DNA from: an uncultured Bacteroidia bacterium
Lineage (GTDB): Bacteria > Bacteroidota > Bacteroidia > Bacteroidales > F082
DNA: 64,000 bases
Direction of reading: 5' to 3'
NCBI GenBank assembly: GCA_902800965.1
Contig: CADCGK010000006.1
Coordinates: 62,001 to 126,000 of the forward strand
Under the pieces are notes generated by a model, which made no database searches, was not told the origin of the DNA, and saw only the letters and a program-made list of their open reading frames with translations. Of the stretch, positions 1-9,034 are shown piece after piece. The position numbers and the translations under genes were made by a program. The stretch's first letter is position 1; every line of letters starts with the position of its first letter.

Positions 1-888
1 TGTTTCTTTTTTCTTGAAGTCGTCGCTTTCGACTATGGCTTGGGCTTGTTGGAGTGCTAAGGACGCCTCGGTGACTCCCTTGGCCAGTTCCTTTTCTGTC
101 TTGATCCATTGAAGTTTGGCTTTATCAGTCTCGCCTGCTTTCTTTACTTGTTCCAACAATGCTTCGTATTTGGCAATCTCTTCCTGTTTGGCCGTGATCT
201 CTTCATCGGTCAAGGTGCGCATGCCTGCTATCTTTTGCTGGGCTTGTTCCCATTCTGTTTTCTTTTGACCAGTTACCTCAAAGACCTTCCTGCCGATCTT
301 CGAATAGATATCCACTCCGGTGATTTTCTCTAGGATTTCTGCCTTGTCGTCATCTTTGCTGTTCAGAAAACGGGTGAACTCGCCTTGAGCCAGGAGGGTG
401 GTGCGGCAGAACTGGCCGAAATCTAGGCCGATGGCCGTCTGGATCTCATCTTTGATATCGTTGTCTTTGGTGTGGATAATTTCCGAATCGAGGTTTGTCA
501 GTTGCCAGGTTTTGCTTTGGATGTTTCCGTTTACCTTTTTTCTGGCTCTGGCCACCGACCATTTGGCTTCATAGTGCACATCATTGCTTCCTGTGAAGGT
601 GAGCGACACGAAAGCCTCACCGGTATTTCGACGCATCAGTTGGCGCGGGTCTTTGATGGCGACGTCTGCCTCTCCGTCTTTAGTGCCTCCTTGCATCTGT
701 GTCCCAGCCAACCTTGGGGTGTTGGCAAACAGGGCAAGGCAGATGGCGTCAAGGATGGTTGACTTTCCTGAACCTGTCTTACCTGTGATCAGGAACACTT
801 CGCTGTCGGCTAGTGGTTTTGCTTCAAAATCGATGGTGGCATCTTCAATTGATGCGATGTTGTGTATGGTCAGTTTCTGTAGTTTCAT
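1..888 (-). CDS. sbcC: Exonuclease subunit SbcC, N-terminal part (runs off the window)
   Basis: This is the first 296 codons of the large ATPase subunit of the SbcCD nuclease, which opens DNA hairpins and processes blocked double-strand ends. The protein begins MKLQKLTIHNIASIEDATI and has a clean Walker A (GKTGSGKST) near residue 35, followed by ILDAICLALF, as expected of SMC/Rad50-type ATPases. From about residue 150 the composition turns Lys/Glu/Gln/Ala-rich, consistent with the start of the coiled coil. The frame is open to base 1, so the C-terminal ATPase half lies outside. It starts 11 nt after the sbcD stop and is surely co-transcribed with it. Confidence 0.95.
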   Translation of the reverse strand, partial: MKLQKLTIHNIASIEDATIDFEAKPLADSEVFLITGKTGSGKSTILDAICLALFANTPRLAGTQMQGGTKDGEADVAIKDPRQLMRRNTGEAFVSLTFTGSNDVHYEAKWSVARARKKVNGNIQSKTWQLTNLDSEIIHTKDNDIKDEIQTAIGLDFGQFCRTTLLAQGEFTRFLNSKDDDKAEILEKITGVDIYSKIGRKVFEVTGQKKTEWEQAQQKIAGMRTLTDEEITAKQEEIAKYEALLEQVKKAGETDKAKLQWIKTEKELAKGVTEASLALQQAQAIVESDDFKKKET

Positions 889-899
889 GGTCTTGGTTT

Positions 900-2069
900 T
901 TATTTTTCGTTTCGGGTGTCGTTTTCCACCAAGTTCAGAACCTCATCGAACAGCTCAGTCATCTCTTCGTCGAAGTCGATGCCTTCGTATGCTGCATATT
1001 GCTTGGCGATTTCAATGGGTTTTTCCGCTTGGAATTCTTGCACAGTTAGCACTTTGGCCTCAGCTTGGTTGTCGGCTTTCTTTTTGAAGTTGAGCGTGCA
1101 AAAACGACATTGTTTTCCCTCGGTCAGTTTTGCTGCTTCTGCCGAAGCTTCTACAGGCTGGAAGTCTTCGATTTCTACATTTAATCTGATATAGGCAGGA
1201 TCGTCATCAGCGTATTCTTCTAACAGCTTTTTGGTTGTCTCCCAGGGCGCAAATCCTTCTTCAGGTAGGGTGACCAAGGGGTGTGGGTTGTGGATTCCGA
1301 TTTCTGTCACGGTTGGAATAGCGCCGTGCTTGTCGATTTCAACCATGCTGATGGAATGGCTGAAGTTTTCGTCGAAGCTGATGGGCAGAGGGGTGCCGCA
1401 GTATCGTGCGCGGTGTTTGCCAAGATCAACAAATTGTCCATGATGAATATGGCCTAGAGCCAGATAGTCATAGCCTTCGCCCAGCTGTTCCAGTTGGATT
1501 GCGTCGATGCCTCCCACGGTAAGTTCCGTTGCAAATTCATGGCATTTGAAGGTACAACCTTTCACCGTGGTGTGGGCGGTCATCACCACGGGCAACCCTT
1601 CGGTATTCCTTTCCGTTACCTTGTCGAGCAATTGTTGGAAGAAACCTTCCGGGAGCGTCTGCTCGTTCACATGGGGGATGGCAATGATGAAGCCTTTTCC
1701 GGGGATTTCGATGATGTGCTCATCCAGCTCCTCTTTCTTCAGTTGTCCGATGGCATATACGTTCAATGCCCGCCAAGGTTTTTGGAAGATCACGTGTTTC
1801 GTGGGGCTGTCGTGGTTGCCTGCGGTCATCACGATGACCATCTGAGGGTTGGCCTCGTGTATTTTCATGAGGGCGTCCGACAGCATGGTCTGTGTCATAT
1901 TCGAGGGTTGTGAGGTATGGAACACGTCGCCGCACAGCAGAAACACGTCGGGTTGTTGTTCTTCAACGATGTGGACCATTTGGTCGAGCATGGACTGTTG
2001 CTCTTCCGTACGGTCATGGCCATAGAGCACATGTCCCAGGTGCCAGTCGCTGGTATGTAGGATTTTCAT
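900..2069 (-). CDS. sbcD: Exonuclease subunit SbcD
   Basis: This is the 389-residue calcineurin-like nuclease subunit of SbcCD. The metal-binding motifs are in order: TSDWHLG (residues 6-12), CGDVFH near 46, TAGNHDSPTK near 81-90, MTAHTTV near 165 and LGHIHHGQ near 205-212. It is first in a two-gene operon with sbcC, and a TATCTTTG promoter box lies 26-33 nt upstream. The second motif reads GDVFH where many homologues have GDxxD; I take this as family variation, not loss of function, because all other ligands are present. Confidence 0.95.
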   Translation of the reverse strand: MKILHTSDWHLGHVLYGHDRTEEQQSMLDQMVHIVEEQQPDVFLLCGDVFHTSQPSNMTQTMLSDALMKIHEANPQMVIVMTAGNHDSPTKHVIFQKPWRALNVYAIGQLKKEELDEHIIEIPGKGFIIAIPHVNEQTLPEGFFQQLLDKVTERNTEGLPVVMTAHTTVKGCTFKCHEFATELTVGGIDAIQLEQLGEGYDYLALGHIHHGQFVDLGKHRARYCGTPLPISFDENFSHSISMVEIDKHGAIPTVTEIGIHNPHPLVTLPEEGFAPWETTKKLLEEYADDDPAYIRLNVEIEDFQPVEASAEAAKLTEGKQCRFCTLNFKKKADNQAEAKVLTVQEFQAEKPIEIAKQYAAYEGIDFDEEMTELFDEVLNLVENDTRNEK

Positions 2070-2094
2070 GGGTTACGATTTGTTGAAACATTAG

Positions 2095-2102
2095 CAAAGA
2101 TA
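2095..2102 (-). promoter_or_regulatory. Bacteroidota -7 box upstream of sbcD
   Basis: The minus strand reads TATCTTTG, an exact match to TAnnTTTG, 26-33 nt before the sbcD ATG. I did not identify a clear -33 element. Confidence 0.6.
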
Positions 2103-2200
2103 AGAAATCTTTTGTTCATTCGGAGGACATCGCGTGGACACGAAAGGCATAAAAAAAGTATCAACCTGTTCATTGTCAGATTGATACTAGATGCTTTCTG

Positions 2201-2273
2201 TTGCCCAACCAGGGTTCGAACCTGGACTTTACTGATCCAGAGTCAGTCGTGTTGCCAATTACACCATTGGGCA
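2201..2273 (-). tRNA. tRNA-Gln (anticodon CTG)
   Basis: A 73-nt cloverleaf. The acceptor arms TGCCCAA and TTGGGCA pair fully. The anticodon arm is ACTGA-CTCTGGA-TCAGT, giving anticodon CTG for CAG codons. The T loop is GTTCGAA and the discriminator is A. CCA is not encoded. An exact TAnnTTTG box lies just upstream. Confidence 0.95.
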
Positions 2274-2286
2274 TCTGTTGCGACTG

Positions 2287-2294
2287 CAAAAATA
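2287..2294 (-). promoter_or_regulatory. -7 box for tRNA-Gln
   Basis: The minus strand reads TATTTTTG, 14-21 nt before the mature tRNA 5' end, a spacing that suits a short tRNA leader. Confidence 0.6.
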
Positions 2295-2373
2295 CACTTT
2301 TTTTATTTTACACAAGAAAAAAATGAGATTTTTTGTCTTTGTGAAAAAAATCATTAAAAAACTAAAAAATTAG

Positions 2374-2402
2374 TTGCAAGATTAAAATATTTGTTATATT
2401 TG
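2374..2402 (+). promoter_or_regulatory. Promoter of the LRR lipoprotein gene
   Basis: A TTG at 2374-2376 and a TATATTTG at 2395-2402 are separated by 18 nt, matching the Bacteroidota -33/-7 arrangement. It settles the downstream start: a TTG-initiated frame at 2391 would begin inside the promoter, so the ATG at 2421 is the real start. Confidence 0.7.
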
Positions 2403-2420
2403 CAGCGTTATACGGTTGAA

Positions 2421-3344
2421 ATGAAAACAAAATACGTCATAGCACTCCTGTTTCTAGCCTTGCTGATGCCTTCTTGCGCATCGCTTCGCAACTATGACTA
2501 TACCGTTGAAGAGCTTAATCTCTCCAGAAGCAACCTGAAAAGGATTCCTTCTTATATAAAAAGGTGTAAAAACCTCAGGTCGCTCAACCTCGAAAGGAAT
2601 CATATCAAACATATCCCCGCATGGGTTTCGTCTCTCGACAGCCTTAAGGAAATCAACCTCAACCATAACCAGTTGCGACTGACGAAAGCTGACATCCGTC
2701 ATCTCGCCAAAGTTGAACGCCTGTTGATGATGGAAAATGGCATTGAGAAACTACCTGGAAACGTAGGCATACTGCAATGCAAGACCCTGGTGCTGATGCG
2801 AAACAAATTGAGTTCGTTGCCCGAATCCTTCGGCGACATGAAGCAGATTAACAATGTCGTTTTGTATGAGAATCGGTTTGAATCCATTCCCGATTGTATC
2901 GGGCGACTGAAAACCTTGCGCCAAATCGACTTTTATAAGAATCATATCAAGGAGATCCCTGAGTTTATGGGCAATTTGGAAAACCTTGAGCAAATTTATC
3001 TGTCGTTTAACGAGATAGAGCGAATCCCCGATACGTTGCGTAATCTCAAGAAGTTGAAATACTTCTATATCCATCACAACAACTTGAAGTTTCTACCCGA
3101 GTGGATAGCGGAAATGGATTCCATACAGCGTTTCGGCGTGGGTTATAACCAATTATTGGAACTGCCCAACTTGGCTAAGATGAAGTCGCTGTACGAATTT
3201 GACTGCGAGCACAATCTGTTGGATGAATGTCCTTGGAACTTGGTGGAAAAACCAGGAATGGAAATCTTGGTCATCCGCGATAACTATTTCAAGTTGACCC
3301 TTGAAGAGGAACTGCATTTAGATACGTTGGGAATTATTTATTAA
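2421..3344 (+). CDS. Leucine-rich-repeat lipoprotein
   Basis: A 307-residue exported lipoprotein. The N-terminus MKTKYVIALLFLALLMPSC is a lipoprotein signal with the acylated Cys at residue 19. The rest is about ten 23-residue leucine-rich repeats of the type LxxLxLxxNxIxxIPxxIxxLxxL, from about residue 30 to 290. Such proteins usually mediate protein contacts at the cell envelope; nothing here shows the ligand. It ends 18 nt before the MecI-like repressor, and its stop codon lies in a 16-nt palindrome, so it may be co-expressed with or bound by that system. Confidence 0.85.
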   Translation: MKTKYVIALLFLALLMPSCASLRNYDYTVEELNLSRSNLKRIPSYIKRCKNLRSLNLERNHIKHIPAWVSSLDSLKEINLNHNQLRLTKADIRHLAKVERLLMMENGIEKLPGNVGILQCKTLVLMRNKLSSLPESFGDMKQINNVVLYENRFESIPDCIGRLKTLRQIDFYKNHIKEIPEFMGNLENLEQIYLSFNEIERIPDTLRNLKKLKYFYIHHNNLKFLPEWIAEMDSIQRFGVGYNQLLELPNLAKMKSLYEFDCEHNLLDECPWNLVEKPGMEILVIRDNYFKLTLEEELHLDTLGIIY

Positions 3345-3354
3345 TCGATTAATA
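3339..3354. promoter_or_regulatory. 16-nt palindrome before the MecI-like gene, possible operator
   Basis: TATTAATCGATTAATA is a perfect dyad that contains the LRR gene stop codon and ends 8 nt before the repressor ATG. MecI/BlaI repressors are known to bind dyads in their own promoters, so autoregulation is plausible. The classic TACA/TGTA half-sites are absent. Confidence 0.4.
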
Positions 3355-3362
3355 TATTTAAG

Positions 3363-3737
3363 ATGAAAGAGTTAACAAAAGCAGAGGAACAAGTGATGCA
3401 GGTGCTGTGGGGCATCGGACAGGGTTTTGCCAGCGATATCATGGCGGCTTTCCCCGAACCGAAACCTGCCTATAACACGGTGCTCACCATCATCAGGATT
3501 CTCGAAAAGAAGGGCTTCGTGAAGCACGAAACCTTTTGTAAAGCCAACCGTTATCAACCTGCCATCAGCAAAGAGGAATATTCGGAGAATTTCCTCGGCA
3601 GCGTGGTGGAACGCTACTTCAACAACTCCTACCTCGACCTGGTATCGGCCTTCGCCAAAAAGGAGAACTTCAGCTTGGAGGAGCTGGAGGCTTTAAAGAA
3701 AATGATTGACAATGCCATTGAGGACGAAAAGAAATAA
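3363..3737 (+). CDS. MecI/BlaI-family transcriptional repressor
   Basis: This 124-residue winged-helix repressor has the family signature: LTKAEEQVMQVLW at the N-terminus, the recognition segment PAYNTVLTIIRILEKKGFV at about 36-55, and a C-terminal dimerisation/cleavage half ending in an acidic-basic helix. In this family the paired M56 metalloprotease inactivates the repressor after a signal. The M56 gene follows after 3 nt, so the two form a sensor-repressor unit. No beta-lactamase is nearby, so the regulated genes are unknown; the upstream LRR gene or distant targets are possible. Confidence 0.92.
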   Translation: MKELTKAEEQVMQVLWGIGQGFASDIMAAFPEPKPAYNTVLTIIRILEKKGFVKHETFCKANRYQPAISKEEYSENFLGSVVERYFNNSYLDLVSAFAKKENFSLEELEALKKMIDNAIEDEKK

Positions 3738-3740
3738 GCC

Positions 3741-5447
3741 ATGAACACACAAGTATTATTCACCGAATATCTTCTGCCCATCGCTCTTGGTTTGATGGTG
3801 TTGTGGGTGGCATATCGTCTGCTGTTCACCAACAGCAACCGGTTCCAATTCAACCGCTTCTATCTGCTTTCGGCGATGCTGTTCTCGTTGGCGTTGCCTT
3901 TGTTCGGGTTTCTGATGGGACAAAACTCACCTCAAGTGGTGGCCTTCAAGCAAAATTTGTTAGGCGGCTTCATGCTCAAAGAAATCACCATCTCATACGG
4001 AGAACCGACAGCGGTGACTTTGCCCGAGGTGGAAGTAGCAACCCCTACCCGAATACACTTCTCCCTGTGGCAGGTGTTGGGGGTCATCTACTTAATAGGT
4101 GTGGCGGTGACGGCCTTGCTTTTCCTTTTTAAGATGGGCAAACTGGTCGCCATGATCATCCGCTCGCCCAAGCGCAAGATGGATGGCTATACCATGGTGT
4201 TTACCCACAAAGAACATGGACCCTATTCGTTCTTCCGCTATGCCTTTTTCACGGATGAGAATGTCAATCCCGACATCATCCGCCATGAGTTGAGCCATAT
4301 CAGCCATCACCATTCGTGGGACATCCTGATGGTGGAGCTGATGAAGATTTTCCAATGGTTCAACCCCTTCATATACTTTTATAAGAGAGAACTCCAGAGC
4401 CTTCACGAATACATCGCCGACGATGATGTGGTGGCTACCGGAGCCGACAAACGAAACTACATGATGCTGATCTTGCAGCAGTGCACGGCCGTCGATTTCA
4501 GCGACATGAGCAATAATTTCAGTTTAATCTTAACCAAAAAACGTATCAAGATGATTACAAAACATGAAAAGGCCAAAGGCTTCTGGTGGAAGCTGCTGGC
4601 GACGTTGCCCGTGTTGGCGTTATTGCTGATTGTCAACGCTAGGGCTTCGGCACAACAAATGAAAAAAACGGACGAGACCGTCTATGAGTTCAGCACCAAA
4701 GACATCACCAACATCAAGAAGGTCGATAACGACAGCATCTACCAAATCGTGGAAGTGATGCCGGAATTTCCCGGTGGCACGGAAAAGATGATGGATTATC
4801 TCTCCAAAAACATCAAATATCCTGAAGCAGCCAAGGAGAAAGGCATCAGTGGCAGGGTGTTCCTGAGTTTTGTGATTGAAAAAGACGGCGCGGTCTCCAA
4901 TGTCAAAGTGGCAAAAGGTATTGGGAAAGAATGCGACGACGAGGCGCTCCGCGTGGTGAAGGCCATGCCGAAATGGAAACCTGGGTTGCAAAAAGGCAAA
5001 CCGGTCCGAGTCAACTACATGCTTCCCATCTTCTTTAAGTTGGATGAGAGTGAAAAGTATGCGCCCGTCAAGGGAGAGACCATTGCTCCCCAAGCCGATG
5101 TGAAACCCGACAAAAACGGTATTTGGGACATTGCAGAAACGATGCCCGAATACCCTGGTGGCATAGATGGCCTGAGGACTTTTATGCAGGATAACCTGAC
5201 CGTACCCGAGAAGTACAAAGACATGGATACCAAGGCGGAATACCGTATCTTTGTGCAGTTTGTGGTCGCCGAAGACGGTTCCATAACCAATGTGGAGCTG
5301 AAGAAGCCTGAGCCTTCCAAGAAAGACCTTAACGACGAGGCGATCCGTGTGGTGAAAGCCATGCCGAAATGGAAACCTGGCACCGTGGATGGCAAGCCAG
5401 TCAGAGTGAGATACGTGTTGCCGGTGACCTACCGCTTAGGCAAATGA
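3741..5447 (+). CDS. BlaR1-like M56 metalloprotease with two C-terminal TonB domains
   Basis: A 568-residue membrane sensor protease. Hydrophobic segments lie near residues 8-28, 38-56, 100-130 and 285-305. The zinc motif HELSH is at about 182-186, followed by the conserved ELMKIFQWFNPF and a downstream LHEYIADDDV segment. After the last membrane segment come two tandem TonB C-terminal domains, about 335-435 and 455-565, each with PEFPGG/PEYPGG at its start and the motif DEAxRVVKAMPKWKPG. M56-TonB fusions are typical of Bacteroidota; doubling the TonB part is less common. It probably cleaves the MecI-like repressor encoded 3 nt upstream. Confidence 0.92.
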   Translation: MNTQVLFTEYLLPIALGLMVLWVAYRLLFTNSNRFQFNRFYLLSAMLFSLALPLFGFLMGQNSPQVVAFKQNLLGGFMLKEITISYGEPTAVTLPEVEVATPTRIHFSLWQVLGVIYLIGVAVTALLFLFKMGKLVAMIIRSPKRKMDGYTMVFTHKEHGPYSFFRYAFFTDENVNPDIIRHELSHISHHHSWDILMVELMKIFQWFNPFIYFYKRELQSLHEYIADDDVVATGADKRNYMMLILQQCTAVDFSDMSNNFSLILTKKRIKMITKHEKAKGFWWKLLATLPVLALLLIVNARASAQQMKKTDETVYEFSTKDITNIKKVDNDSIYQIVEVMPEFPGGTEKMMDYLSKNIKYPEAAKEKGISGRVFLSFVIEKDGAVSNVKVAKGIGKECDDEALRVVKAMPKWKPGLQKGKPVRVNYMLPIFFKLDESEKYAPVKGETIAPQADVKPDKNGIWDIAETMPEYPGGIDGLRTFMQDNLTVPEKYKDMDTKAEYRIFVQFVVAEDGSITNVELKKPEPSKKDLNDEAIRVVKAMPKWKPGTVDGKPVRVRYVLPVTYRLGK

Positions 5448-5463
5448 AAAAAGGGGGCGTGAT

Positions 5464-5547
5464 CGTCATTGCGAGCGCAGCGAAGCAATCCAACCTGACC
5501 ATTTCGAGTCGAGTTGGATTGCTTCGTCGTTCCTCCTCGCAATGACG
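5464..5547. repeat. Head-to-head pair of palindromic repeat element P (copies 1 and 2)
   Basis: Arms 5464-5494 and 5513-5547 are inverted copies sharing CGTCATTGCGAG and CGAAGCAATCCAAC, with a short variable core in each (5 versus 9 nt). They can fold into one long hairpin with an 18-nt loop. The pair fills the gap between the convergent ends of the M56 gene and glnS, so it may also end transcription. Single copies recur at 33403, 47802 and 52435. Confidence 0.9.
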
Positions 5548-5555
5548 TAGTCGAA

Positions 5556-7298
<1,743 letters not shown>

Positions 7299-7324
7299 AG
7301 GTCAAAATAGTATAAATGAGGTTT

Positions 7325-8947
7325 CTATTCTGCTGGATCGGGTCCAAATGAAGTTCCGTTCCAATTGTATTTTACGGTATAAAAATCAGGGTTGATGAAT
7401 ATTCCAAATTCATCTCTCATATCCGTCTCGTCATTGCGTTCCGAGCGGGTGTAGTATTCAATGCCTGCATTAGTGAAACTCAATTGGTAGCCGTCAGCAG
7501 GGATGGTGCTGTCGAAATTGATACGCCACGCGCGGAAATCCTCGGGTCGCGGCTTGGGCAAACTGACCGTTGTCTTTGTGAGGTTGCCGTTTTGGAAATG
7601 CCAAAACTCGGGAATGGTGAGGTCCTCTTTTTCATAGTGTTTGGAGAGCACGACGAGGGTTTTGCCATCAACAGCAGGGTATGTCTGGAATCTTACTTCA
7701 TCTACGGCTCCTTTGAAATGAATGGTGAATCCATTGTCGGATCCGCCCACGTAGTCGAACTCCCCGAAATCCGGGTCGTTGACGTCGAAGTTGACGGCCT
7801 GGAAAATCGATTTTGTTGTTGAATTGATGTCGTCATTATTGCGAAGCTCGTCCTCCAAGGTGACCACAATCTCTTCGCTGTAAACGCGTATGGACTCAAT
7901 GTTTGAATTCTTGTCTTTGGCAGTGAATTCGATGAAAATGTCTAATCTGTCCAGCGTATTGTGCATCAGTTGTTGGGTGATCACATAGTTGCCGTCCTTT
8001 TGATTTGTGACAATGGTGGTGTCTTTGATACTTAAAGGCTTCTTTTCGTAATCGAGCACGTTCTGGATGGGAAAACCGATGGCGATGGGTTTGCTGGTAA
8101 TCCGATCAACTCCAGCTTGGTAGTCGGTGGTTTGAACGAATCCGCATTTTGGACTTTTCAAAGTATAGCTGGTGGTTTTACCGTCTTTCAAAAGGAAATG
8201 AGCCATCACTTCGCCATCATAGACAAAGTCATCGTTGTTATTCAGTCCTTCAGGCTCTTTGCCAATGGCAAGATATCCGATGCCAGGGGCATCAAAATAA
8301 CCATAAAAGTTATGGATGGAATTGCGTAAAACAACCGATTCGGGATCTTGTTCAAAGGTTTTGCCGTTCCAGTTGTAACGGATGGGCCAATACGCTGTTG
8401 AACAGAAGGAGAGTCCGTCGTTGTCGAAAACCAGACAACTTTCATAATAAGAGGCATTAAAATAGTCTGTAGCGATCTTGAAGGATTCTGGGAACAGCGT
8501 ATTGATGTCGCGATCTGTCAGTGTTCCGTTTTTGTAATCGACGGCAAAGACTTTCTTTCCATGGTCTTTTTCGTCAAGTCCGTAACCTCTCGCTTCTTTC
8601 AAAACAATGCACAGCCATGAGTCGTCAAGAGTTTGATAGCATTTCACTTGATAGAGGGCTACTAGAAGGTTGTCTTCTTCCTCAGAACCGCGGTCTATGA
8701 AGTAGTTGTACTTCAAATAGGTTTTGGAGATATGGGTGGTTGCTTCGTCATCAGAAAAATAGTCGATATCTACTGCTTGTTTATATACTGGCGCTACTTC
8801 CTGATGCTGGGTCTTCAAACAATTCCATACCCGCTCCGCGATGTCCTCTTCGGGCTCCACGTACTGATATACTTTTGTCGGCTTCCTTTCGCAAGCAAGC
8901 AAGGAGAAGCCCAGCACAACCATTATGAATATTCTCAATCCTTTCAT
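7325..8947 (-). CDS. Uncharacterised lipoprotein, 540 aa
   Basis: I do not recognise this protein. It has a lipoprotein signal (MKGLRIFIMVVLGFSLLAC, acylated Cys at 19) followed by a mature part rich in Asp, Tyr and Phe with alternating beta-type segments and no Cys cluster. Several short stretches of the form 'x-Y-N-W-N-G-K-x-F-x-x-D-P' recur (about residue 191 and at the C-terminus, YNWNGTSFGPDPAE), suggesting two related beta domains. It lies between the C69 peptidase and glnS on the same strand, separated from the peptidase by a 7-nt-unit tandem array and a short hairpin. Confidence 0.75.
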   Translation of the reverse strand: MKGLRIFIMVVLGFSLLACERKPTKVYQYVEPEEDIAERVWNCLKTQHQEVAPVYKQAVDIDYFSDDEATTHISKTYLKYNYFIDRGSEEEDNLLVALYQVKCYQTLDDSWLCIVLKEARGYGLDEKDHGKKVFAVDYKNGTLTDRDINTLFPESFKIATDYFNASYYESCLVFDNDGLSFCSTAYWPIRYNWNGKTFEQDPESVVLRNSIHNFYGYFDAPGIGYLAIGKEPEGLNNNDDFVYDGEVMAHFLLKDGKTTSYTLKSPKCGFVQTTDYQAGVDRITSKPIAIGFPIQNVLDYEKKPLSIKDTTIVTNQKDGNYVITQQLMHNTLDRLDIFIEFTAKDKNSNIESIRVYSEEIVVTLEDELRNNDDINSTTKSIFQAVNFDVNDPDFGEFDYVGGSDNGFTIHFKGAVDEVRFQTYPAVDGKTLVVLSKHYEKEDLTIPEFWHFQNGNLTKTTVSLPKPRPEDFRAWRINFDSTIPADGYQLSFTNAGIEYYTRSERNDETDMRDEFGIFINPDFYTVKYNWNGTSFGPDPAE

Positions 8948-8983
8948 GTTTTTTCTGCCGATTCTACCGATTCTACCGAGCTT

Positions 8984-9000
8984 GAACCCCTACGGGGTTC
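8984..9000. repeat. Short perfect hairpin in the pepD-lipoprotein spacer
   Basis: GAACCCC and GGGGTTC are separated by TAC. It directly abuts the heptanucleotide array at 9000. A two-copy 9-nt repeat (ccgattcta) lies on the other side at about 8958-8980. There is no T-run typical of a terminator on either strand. Confidence 0.6.
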
Positions 9001-9034
9001 TTCTTGCTTCTTACTTCTTACTTCTGTCTTCTTA
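9000..9034. repeat. Heptanucleotide tandem array 1 (5 units, spacer)
   Basis: Five units of the CTTCTTA/CTTCTTG type in exact 7-nt phase. The last unit contains the stop codon of the C69 peptidase gene (9032-9034, minus strand). Confidence 0.9.

Noticed and set aside
3363-5447. Beta-lactam resistance locus (BlaI/BlaR1)
   Set aside because: No beta-lactamase or penicillin-binding-protein gene is adjacent, and the sensor has TonB domains instead of a penicillin-binding domain.
8984-9000. Hairpin as a transcription terminator after the C69 peptidase gene
   Set aside because: Stem is only 7 bp and no T-run follows on the relevant strand; it is listed as a repeat/hairpin only.
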